Source: Trichoplax adhaerens (taxonomy: Eukaryota; Placozoa; Uniplacotomia; Trichoplacea; Trichoplacidae). From it: 64,000 nt of DNA. Made by a program: the position numbers and the translations under genes. Shown here piece after piece: positions 43,930 through 55,900 of this stretch. The notes under the pieces were generated by a model. That model did not search any database, was not told the origin of the DNA, and saw nothing but the letters and a program-made list of their open reading frames with translations. The DNA lies in the NCBI RefSeq assembly GCF_000150275.1, contig NW_002060946.1, positions 1,051,815 through 1,115,814 of the forward strand. Direction: 5' to 3'. Each line of letters opens with the position of its first letter. Position 1 is the first letter of the stretch.

Positions 43930-46900
43930 GTAATTAGCTTCTAGAACACTGCTATTTATTTATTGATATAATATAGTATATATCTTGAAGATAGGAAAAT
44001 AGTATTAGACATCATAGTTATCAATAAATATGAGGAAGTAGTCAATCGCGTATCGTAGCTACAATGAATGATGAAAATTATTTTTCCAGATGACTGTGGT
44101 AGGAGAACGCATGTATGACGACGCTTATACAATTCAAAAAGTAAGAGAAACTGATATTTTACTGCAACAATTCCAGGATAGATTTAGCTCGATTATTATA
44201 TATTGAGCTTTGCGTACATATAGCAGATCTTTACAAATTCTATGTTATCCACGCTATGTAGGTGGAAGATGAATTTCTAGCAGATTTTAATTATATGGCC
44301 GGAATGGTTGCCAGTGTTCAGAAATTTATACGTAACGTATGTTCAATAAAATTGAGTAATATGGGATAGAACGGGATAGCTTTTGTGCTACCTCTAGTAT
44401 ATTTTACATCCAAAGTAATATGATGTATTGACTGCTAATTCGATATTCAGTAGCTCTGATAGTAATGAAAATAAATGATTTAATATTGGATCAATTATAC
44501 ATTAACTTTGAGCTGTCTTACAATATATTAACAGCGTGGCAATAATGTCCAGTTAAGGCATTCATCAACATCAAAATTTGTTTCGGTAAGCACTAAAATT
44601 GAATAAGATGTTAATGCTACTTTACCTACAGGTAGTGATTCTAATTTGACTTTATCATCTTCTACCTTTTGCACAGACTTTAAAAGAAATTAGTGACTTC
44701 ATGATCGTTAACGGTGAACCATGTAAGCATCGCCAGAAGCTAATGAGAAATTTAAAGGTAAATAGAACAAATATACCTTCGTTCGATATATGGTTTTGTT
44801 TACGTTTAAGTGATTCTATAGCAGCTAATTATTCTAGATGATGTTAACACAAATTGAGAAGTTTAATAGACTGTTATTTAGCTTCTATAGCTAAAGTTAT
44901 TTCAATATACATGATGTTATCATTTCTATTATTGGATTATTGTTTAGATCATTGAATTAATTGTGCAAATTTTGGAACCATCGGATAATGATAAGTTAGT
45001 ATATCATCTATTTTCTGATTACGGTTAAATAGAACTAAGATAGGGATTATAATAGTATGACCATCTGTTTCTCATCCTTATGCTAATTTCCTCATATTGC
45101 CCATAGATTTATTCAATCAATCTATTGTGAATGCTATAAACTGTTGAATACCTATGTTATGGGAGATAGCAGGTATGAGATAGTATTGATTGATGATCAA
45201 TTTGAGACTTGTTCCGCCCTTGAATAAAGTCTAATATACATGGAATTTACAGGCGATGAATAAGACTAATAATTATAATCGCTTTGACATATTTCCAATC
45301 AATCTTTTACATATGTAATAGCTTAGGAATAATATTTAAGAATACGAGATGCATAATATCTTAGCATCGTGGTATAAATAGCTCAAAAGACTAATGATAG
45401 ATTATTTATACAATAATCAACAGTAAAAGTGGAATATACTACGGGTTGTCTTTAACTTGATTGAATATACGCGTATTAGCAATATTATCCAAAATACACA
45501 AGATAGAATGCAAACGATTATATGCCGTCATGAAGGAGACTCAATACAGATTTCGGCAGTGCACAAAACCTATACCATTAATGATAGGACCAGTAATCTA
45601 GAATCAATTCTATGCATGATCATGATTTCATATTGAGTATGTTGGAGAGTTTAATTAATAATTCATTTATCCATTGAACAGGAAAAATGAACTTTACATT
45701 GCTAGACATATTGATTTCTTTCAAACAAGAATCGGATTAAACGTGAGTTTTATCCCTCTATCAAACAATTATTCAGAATATATCGATCATATTAATATTT
45801 CTATCCTATATCCTATATCAAATATTGTCGAGCTTTCATTTAATATCCATTATCTTGCCAATATTAGAATAAAATTGCTTTAACTGCTGCCGAGATGACA
45901 ACTGAACTTATTCGAGATAACAGGTTAGCTATACTAAAAATAATCACTTTTATGCTGCATCCTGGCAAATTCTATACTTGATATACTCCTGAAACTAGAT
46001 AGAACTTTATGAAAAAGGTTCATAACTCAGTTACAGTATTGCCAAATTTTATACTAATATATTTTCAACCTTTCCTTTCGTCCATAGGAAAATTATTGAT
46101 CGCATTGGTCATAAATATATCGATCAATTTATTGCTTTACTAACCAGCAATAAGGTATTATAAGGATAGTAATTTCTATTAGAGAATTAAAATTATACTA
46201 TGTTATCTGTCAAACACATTCACTGCAAATCTGGCTATCACTTTTGATAGAATTTGTTCAATATCGAGTCCAAAAGAGTTTTCATTACAGGTTTTAAATT
46301 TGATATCCTGCCCTTACTACCGTTCTGATTTCTATTTTATAGTACTATCAATATCTGGATTTATTGAATGTTCTCTGTGTTTGTAATGGTCGAGCAATAC
46401 CTAACAATCAAAGTTAGTCTAGACATTAAAATAGAATTATGTTGAAGTAATTAGTAGATTTAGAAAGAGTACATTAATTGAAGTTGCCAATTCTACTTTG
46501 CAGCTTACATCACTGAAACTTTATTGAAAAGTGGCAAAGGAGAAAGGGTAGGTAACTGTAAATTATCCTTCGTGCTCTTAACATAAGACTATAAAATTTT
46601 TTAGTGAGATGTAAGAAAAATTTCAGGATACATTATTTACGATAAATTGATTTTGAGAGTGGACGTATTCTTCATTTGGGCAATGATACAGTGATAATAT
46701 TGGACAATTCGCAACTTAGGATTACCTCTTTATCTTTCAGAATGTTGTTTACTTGACCGAGTTAGGCCAACGTGTTAACTTGAATAAAGATATCGTTTAT
46801 GTGTCGACATCGTTAGGCAGAAATTGGGTTCCACTTCATCGTTTTATACAAGTATTAAAGCTTTCATAATTGCATTTCAATACGTTACTTCACGATGCTT

Positions 46901-49900
46901 ATCAGTAGTTACTTTTTTATTCAATGCAATAGAGTGAACGCGATCCAGAATTCCTATTCCTTGATCATCAACTTGATTTATTTAATAAGCTCTGTTGGGT
47001 AAATGACTATTGAATAAGCTGCTACGATAAGGCTATTGATTAATCACCAAATTCGACATGAAACAACGATTACATTTTGTAAAATCTTGATATCATTCCC
47101 TTTCTCTTTCAGGGTCGCAATGAGTTTGCTATTAAAACCATCACTCAGGTATAGTTTCCATTCCTTGCTACAGGGCTCCTAATTTTAACGACCTTATGAT
47201 ATAATGATCATGAGCAAGATAAATATTCGTATACTGCGACCATGGCTTAGAAGTCATACAAATTTACTCTTAAATATTCTAGGATCTCGAATATTTAACA
47301 TGGCAGGAAGCATTTATATGTCTTAGAAATGAAGATCTGCCAGATCGATTACGTGCTCGATATTGCGATCTGATAACAGGTAAAGGATTATTTCCAATTT
47401 TTTAGAACTAGCTTGGAAGAGTTTCGTCATATATTACAATTATTTCAATGGAATAAGAGATGAAAACTTTTATTCGTTATACTTAAGAGTTGATTAAAAT
47501 AATTTTCTAGGAATGTTTATCAATATACCTGGCAATCATTCAGTTCTTGATGAGCTACAGTTATCATTTGTAGGTCTATCTATTAATATTCTGTAATAGA
47601 AGAGTACTTATCTTACTAATGATCTATAAATTTTATTGAAATGGTTATAGATTTATAGTGACTTGGTCAAGGATCGGAATGGAAAGAAAAAGGTACCATT
47701 AAATTAATAAGAATTTATCTTGTGTATCTATCATGTTGAAGATATTATACGATCATGGTTACATTTAATGTGGTTCATTAATTCAAGAAGTCCTTTCTGT
47801 ACATTCATAGCTCTGTATACAGTATTTTATAAGTTAGCAAATATTTTGATCGCCAGGCTAACATTTTTTACTCATAACAGATTCAAAATGTTCCATTATC
47901 CTTCATGTCTGAGCTAAAGCAATGGATTGCTTCATTCTTAGATGCTAATAAGGTTAGAGAATAGGCTGCCCTGGAATTGAACTTGAAATTAAGATAAAAT
48001 TGTCTACAAAATAGGAATATTTATGCTTAGTATACTTGTAAATATTAATGTAATAGCTACCGTACTACGCTAGAGAATAGGGCATTGAACATGAAAATTT
48101 GATAAAATTAAGATCAAAATAGGAATAGTAATACTTAATATACTTGTAAAATATTAACGTAGTATAATAATAGCTAGATTAGACAATACGATATTTAAAC
48201 GAAATTATGATAAAATTGATGTCAAAATAGGAATATACATATTTAATACACTTATAAAATGTTAATATAATGGCTGCAAGAAACTTATGGTATTCCAAGA
48301 TTGATTCGATTTCAAGATTAGTTAAATAGAATATTAGATATACAGTAAAGGCTATAAATAGATCAATCGTATCCTAAATATGTTAAGTTTCAGCATATAA
48401 ATGGAACAATTGTATATCTGTCTTGATTATTAGAAGTAGTTTTTATCATGTTTAAATGATTGTAATATAGGATTCAAGAGTAGAAATTGAGTACATTATC
48501 GTTTCTAAATTTCTCAGGCAGCGATATTACCAAAATTATAATAATTATCTGACAGTGGTTAAATTAATAGCTGAGTTTACATCAGCTATAATTTAAGAGC
48601 CGTATAGTTTAAAATTATATCCTAGAAATGAAATTCAAAAGATAATTGTTTCCGAGAGTCATTCTATATCGCGTTTGAATTTTATAATTTAGGATATGAC
48701 TGCTTCGTTAATTGGACATAATATGCTGATCGAGCAAGTACGTACTCAAAATTAATGGAATCATTCAATTTAATAAAGGATAGTTTAGCCACTACTACCA
48801 TTTAAGATTGCTGATGACTTGATATTTAATCTATGTATATTCTATGGTCACTACATGATTAGGTTTTAAGATTAGTCCAAAATCTAGTGAGATTTGGATA
48901 TTATGAAGATCTAACAGATATGGAAAAGCTAATACCGCCATTGTTATCCTTGCTGGATGGTCGCAATGATAAGCCTGTTCCGTTTTATACCTGTAAGAGA
49001 CCGAAATAATTTTCTTCTCGTGACTTATTCTAAGCTTCCCGTTACATTATAAATTATATCAGTGTATAGAGAATTATCCGATGTCTGATATTAAATTATA
49101 AGTTATTTCTTACCTATAATCACTTTAGCATTAAATTCTGACGAGACTGAGCAATTATTACGCCAATATCGTGAAGTCGATCGATTTAAAGAAAGTGCTG
49201 AGACGAAAGCTGTGGTAGACGCTAAATACCAGTAAGAAAATTAATTTTATTTGTTAAATTGAATTCATAAAATAAATGCCTTAGAAACGCAGCGATGAGA
49301 CTGATTTGACAATGATCCTATTCTAAACTATTATTTTATTTTACAAACTAAAGGGCTATGGAAGCTGTAGATTTGCTGTTTAATTTTCGGTTTAATAAAC
49401 GTTTAGAGGTATAAATATTTTGGAACGGATCTATTATCCTATTATGGCAGCATACCTTAAAATTTTATTCTACATTTCACATATACTGTAGCAGCTGATC
49501 GGTTATTGAATTTCTGTTTTCATTCATGTGTAGCTCTTTATAAATGAATTCAAGCACATTTATGAAACTAGCGATGATCTCTATTTTATTACAAATGAGA
49601 ACTTTAGTTTAGAGGGCAACAGAAGGTAAGTTTAACCTTTTAATTTACATTTTCATATGAAAATAGCCATTAAAAGCAATTTTAAAAGCATGCAAGGATT
49701 CGTCGATAGGATAATGAATCTAAATTATTTTGTCATAGCCTTTGTAAGAAAGCTCGAGAAAGGCTTAATGAAATATTTGAAGCAGCCCAATATTTCGATA
49801 CAGAAAGTCTACGCGATATATTTTTGGTAAGATATCTTAGATTTGGTTTCGACCAAGATAGTATAAGGCTATTTTATCCGGACCTTAGCATCAAATTTGC

Positions 49901-52900
49901 ATTATCGATCCTGATGAAATTTCAATTACATCAATAATGGCAGGATCTATCCAAATATGAATATAATCAAATGGTGGTAAAATCCATGCACTTATTACAT
50001 CGTCTATATTCTACAAACTATACACTATTCGATCGTGCTGTTCAAGCCCAGGTAAGATAACTTTGGGAATGGTGTTCCATTTTATGGCGCTTCTAGAGAG
50101 TAGTGTTTAGGTTATATCGCTGTTCTTCCGATATCGTAGGTTTTAATCAAAGATTCATCATGTGAAGTTTTTCGCCATGCTCAGAAAGCGGTGCCAGTTA
50201 TCCGTCGAATTCTTGCAACCAATATGAATAACGATCAAGCAACAACATTGGGTGAAATACTCGACACTTTTACAGGGTTAGAATGAAAAATCCTTTATAA
50301 ATTTACCCAATTCAATTTGTTGCGCTTCATTTTTCTTATGGTATCTTTAAGGATTAATTTTCTGTTTGATTATTTAAATTTGCTTGATTTTGATCTTGTA
50401 GCTTTTGCTCACTGGAAAACGATCCTACCGAAAGGCATTCGATGAATCAAACTATTCTGTACAATTTTGGTACGTTCAATAATTTTTCTTATCCTCTAGC
50501 TTGCTTACAACCTCTGCACAGTAAAATTCAGTTGGATTAACGAATTTGATTACACTTCGAGCTTGTTGTAAGGCAGCCTTATAAATAAAGATTCCATCGG
50601 ATTTTTACTTTCTCTTACAATAATTAGAATTAGTTTAAGCTAAATTTATTTGGTTTTCACATTGAGCTAGAATAAGAGAAGAGTTTTTACTTGCTTTTGC
50701 ATTGATTTAAGCTAGTCCTAGCTAGATATACCGTAAAATTCGATTGAAGTTGCACTTTCTTTGACTTTAGTTTGACTTTGAGCTGATTCTGGAATCAGTT
50801 TACAGTTAATTGAAATGGATTGATAGCTTCTTTAACTTTATTTTAATCACAGCAGTTGCTAAAGTTATCGTAGTTTCTTAGCTATATAGCTATGTTGTAG
50901 TCTTATATGGTCATTTTTTCTCTAGCTACCCTATCAGATATTTTCATTACTCAAACTTCTTTTTACCTGCAGCAGCCTCTAACGTTGCCGTAGATTCTTA
51001 GTTGCTTTGTAAGCTCACATGGTTATTTTTTTTCTAGGTATTCTATCAGACATTTTCGATATTTTGGGGCAAGAATTTGATGCAAAGTTGGCGGTAAGAC
51101 AATTGAATAATTTCCCAATATAAACAATATGGCTGATAGTAATAAATACAGACCATCATTTCTTATTCGCTTTGATCAATACTACTACAGGATCAATATA
51201 AGGGAGTTCAGATGATATTTCAAAAAAGTTTCAGTCTATTACAAGCTTTGTCTAGGTAAGTTCGTGATTTATTCTTTCATTTACCGCATTCACGGTTAGT
51301 AGTAAAACTTTTTGAGGCCTAACTAAAGTGAATACTGTTTCTTTTTGCTGGCTCTCAATATTAAATGACTAGTCTGAGATAAAAATGAGAAATAATTGCT
51401 TAATTTTCTACCTTAATCTGGCCAATCTCTACCGTTAATTTAGTGTATTCCAAAATATTTTCTAGGATTAAATGTATTTCATGCCATTCATTTAACGTTA
51501 ATATGTATTCCATATGAAATTAAAGGGGCAATAAAACGATCCAAGATCGCGTCTATAAGCGATTAAATTCGCTGCTGAGAGTAAAAGGAGCTGTATCTAG
51601 CATGGCATTAGCTCTAACTGAGATTTTTACTGGTAATAAAGATACTTGCTTGAAAATTCGAGCTTCAGAAGTGTATGCAATCATGAAATTAGTTGCCGAA
51701 TATAAGGAAGAAGCGCCGGAATTGATCGACTTATTAAATGCTATCGTTAAGGTAATGCTACAATAGCTGCATCCAGTTAGAGAAGTTCTATTTTCGTCTT
51801 CGGTACGTTAAAATGTACTACTAAGTATGATCACTAATATAAATTTCCTTACCTTTTGCACGCCTATCGGTAAACTAGGTCGAAGAATTAGATTTGCCTA
51901 TTAAGCGCAACCAAGGTTTAGTTATGAAATATTTTATGGAATATCGAGATCGAATTGCGGAAATTATCGATAATGTCGATAAAAGGTGCTTGCAAAGGAT
52001 TGATTTCATGACCTAATCATTACTAAAGTACTTATTCAAGATAAAGAGAGTGAGAATGTTCTATCTTATACCTTTTAATGAGTAATTTAATTTTTTTGAA
52101 CGATATCATACAGGAAAGCGTTATGCAATGATCAGGACAAGTCCAGTAAACTGCATCAATATTGCTACAGTCTGATTAATTTATTAGCCACATGTGCAGA
52201 GGTATGCTCCCAATAACCTATCCAATCCAATCCACTTTAGAAGTTAAATGAAGAGTTGATATAGAACTTCTATGTCAATATTGTTCTCTACTATATGAAT
52301 AATTTTGGTAATCTGTCCTTAGAGTTAATTAAAATAGATTAAATTTTCCAGGATTTGAAATTGATGTACAGATTAATTTTAACCTTATCAATAGCTATCA
52401 GTTATGCCATAGTTTATGAAATTTTATTTATTTAATTTCTAATTTTCAGTTGTAATATAGTTTATAAAATAATTTCATTACTTTATTCTATGTCAAATTA
52501 TCCAATTAATCAGAATTAATATTGATACGTAGATAAACAGATTAGTTTTTAATATCATATGTCGTTAATAAATATCTTACGCTACTTTGGTCCTTTATAA
52601 TATGAAGCTTGTAATTAGAACTCTCCCAATTCTAGACAGAGCGGATAATAATAGCTAATTCTGATGTAGAGATTAATTTTAGTTTGTATAAGATACAGTA
52701 AAAGCCCGATAAGTGCGACACTTTTGGTTTGTAATTAACTTTATGAAATTATTTCATAGGGAGAAAACAGATTTATTGAATCGATTTGCCAAACTATTTT
52801 GCCCATTGAAGACATCGTAGAGGTTTGTATAGACGTTATTTTCCATTGGATAGTGATAAATAAATATCACTAGCGATATAATACTTTGGCTGATAAGTAT

Positions 52901-55900
52901 GAAACTTGATTCGTGGATTCTTTCTTAGGTTTTAAATCATCCAGGAGTTGATGATGATATGAAAAATGCCTACTGTCGCTTTTTCCTTTGGGTCTACTTA
53001 AATACAGCTGGAGGAATGTATGAATCTGGTGCAGCTGATCTAAACCATGATGAGTATGTTCATCTTAGCTTATTATTTTCATGATAGTATACAGAACTGG
53101 TCAAAATATTGGGTTCATTGCTATTTTAGTTCCTAATATCGATATATTCCTGTTGAAGTTACTTAATTTTCAATTTTTTCTTCTTTACCGTAGTAAAATG
53201 TGGATATTTATCTCGAACATTTGCTCATCTATTGGCGCTTTTAATGACTTTGCAAAACTTAACCCTAATAAACTCAAGGATATCTTTAAGAAAAATATCG
53301 GCAGTATGGGGTAAATATTCTGGAATGATCGTGACTTTATTATCACTTTGCAACATACTAATTGATTGCTAATTTTTCATCTAAAATAATTAGGTACGAA
53401 ATGGGGAAATATCGTAGTATGAAGAATTATCTATTAGAGGGTGTTATACCGCTATTACAGGTGAGATTCAGATAAACCATTCCTTTACTGTAAATTTCTA
53501 ATTGCAATACGGATCCTATCTGTGGCTGCTTGTTAGATTGAGGTGGCTGAAGATTATCTAAATAGTTAGTAATTTTCGCGTTTAGTGGTCTAACTATCCT
53601 ACCGCAGTGATCGAGCTTGATCTTCCTGTAGAGATGCAGAAATGATATAAATACGGTTCACTATTAGCCGCTGCATCGGGCTAATCTGGTTATCGATATA
53701 GAGTACCTACAAGATTAAACTGAGAGATTTGATTTATAGTTTAAAAAACAGTTCTCACTACTGATATGATGAAGATACAGTTTCAATTTATGCCATGTTT
53801 TAGAATATGAGTAGATCTATCTATAGCCGTACTGGAGCGATTAAATCATCCACGAGCTAGATTTATGCCTTGACAAAATATACAGGCTGCTTTGATCGTT
53901 TATGAGTCAATATCCAAGCAGTGATTGAGCTTGGATACAAACTCATAAACGATCAAATCTCTAAGTTACTTCATTTGATCTAGTAATTTATCTAGTATCA
54001 ATTTTAACTTGCGTTATTTCAACTTTAGGCATTCTTCAAGCGTGTCTATATCGTAGAATCGGAAAGAGTTGATATGGAACAGAAACATATTGATGCTCTT
54101 GGCCAAAATTTAGTGGTTAGTACTTACTCTTGAACTATCGCTAGTTTACATGAACGCGACGTTAAAAATTGTGTTCTCCTCGTAATTATAATTAGCTATT
54201 AGTTACCCTATAAGCAGGCGATAATCTTTTCCCCTTGTAACGATGGTATTTTCAAAATTATGTTGAGTAGACCTTTTGTGGGCTAGTAGCTGAACATTTA
54301 ACCAGCTCTTCCAATTTAAATGCCATGATCAACTGTACGACGACAGTTCTACCATTAACAACTTTACCTATAACCATTTTGAGTGATTTTCAAGATCGTT
54401 TTTCCAACCAAAAGTCAGTGATGATTGAAAATCCAGCTGTTAAAGTAAGTTAAATCAAGTTGCAAAATATCCTACCGTTACAAAAGTAAATAACGTCGGC
54501 ATTATCTACCGCTAGGCGTATAACGAGTATTATAAAGAAGAATCCCATTTAAATGTCATCTTGAATATCTTTGCCGTGAATTTTAAGCGAATTTACCAAG
54601 GCGAAAATACCGTCGAAGCGCAAACTGGATTTAATAGTTCCGAACGTAAGTTGCCAATAGAACTGTTTGTAGCGGTGATTTTACTCAGTGCTAAAATCTT
54701 ACTCCACGTATTCGCTTAGAAAGATCCCATGTATATTCTATGCCTTTATCTTATCCCTAAGCATGGTTATTGCTTTTAAATTACTGCAGAAAACACACGT
54801 ATTTACTTATGAAATTCCAATCTACATTCTATATCTTTACTTCATCCTTAAACATTGCTATTAAATTACAGCAGAATATTCCCGTATTTACTTATATTTA
54901 ATCCAAATTCTATGCCTTTACTTAATTCCTAAACATTGCTTATGACTTATTACAGAACACATCCGTATTTATTTTTAAAGATCCAATTTTAAATTCTATG
55001 TCTTTATTTTATTCCTAAACTTTTCTACTGCTTTCAAATTATTGCAGAGTATACGCGTATTTACTTATTCCGATTAAGACACAATCTAAATTCTATGCCT
55101 TTATTTCATTCCTAAACTTTGCTATTTCCTTTCAATGATCGCAGAATACGTTGAAGAAGGTAGCGATAACGAGTTGCCTTTAGGGGAAGAATTTCAGCTA
55201 TTTACCCGATGTTTTGCTAGGTTAGACTATTTTCTACGACATTTACTCAGTTGAATATTTGGCATTTTAGCCAGATCATTACCTTAATCGAACTCTATTT
55301 GATCGATATAATACCTGAATTGTTATCATGACCTCAATTCTTTTACAGAGAGTCTCCGACGGGAGTAATTTTCACTAATGCTGAAAAATTAGTCAAGCTT
55401 TTAGAGTAAGGGATTTCAATTCGTTTCCATCATTGAAATTGCTACCCTATAGAGTATTATTCTACTGCAAGGTTGCCAAATCACTTTCAACCAGTACCTA
55501 ATGACTAGGGCAATTTTTATAATTATTGTATAGAATTTCATCATCAATGACTCGTTTAAGTGAAAAAGAACGAATACGACAGGAATCATTAGATGTTAAA
55601 TGTTTAATGGTAAAATACTTCATCTATCGACTTTGCAATCATACTTGAGCTTTCGACTGCTTTCTACGATATCTAGAAAATGATTAATCCTTGATTTTGA
55701 TGTTAATAATCCTATTCAAGACTTTACGTGCTATTATATATAATCAAGTTATTAAATTACCGCCTGATTGGGAAGAAAAACCAAATGAATGGGAAAGGTA
55801 AGTTGGAATATTGCCGAGGTAGTATATTGATCTATCCGACCTCAATATCCAAATTCTATTTGATTATTTAGCCTACTGAAATCATTGAAAATACACAAAA

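Larger units (their letters stand above)
46741..54645 (+). other. ITPR: ITPR exons 27-54: central helical solenoid
   Basis: Exons 46741-46851, 46933-46998, 47113-47148, 47283-47379, 47511-47569, 47651-47692, 47881-47952, 48693-48737, 48863-48992, 49129-49231, 49354-49408, 49534-49625, 49739-49826, 49944-50051, 50140-50276, 50402-50469, 51038-51093, 51191-51255, 51526-51751, 51879-51985, 52114-52201, 52760-52822, 52929-53053, 53194-53310, 53394-53460, 54029-54115, 54271-54444, 54516-54645 encode roughly residues 637-1507. Anchor matches: RDPEFLFLDHQLDLF, RNEDLPDRLRARYCDL, VLRLVQNLVRFGYYEDLTD, SLINLLATCAEGENRF, PIEDIVEVLNHPGVDDDMK. Introns of 62-740 bp carry several local duplications and one hairpin, listed separately. 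Confidence 0.85.
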
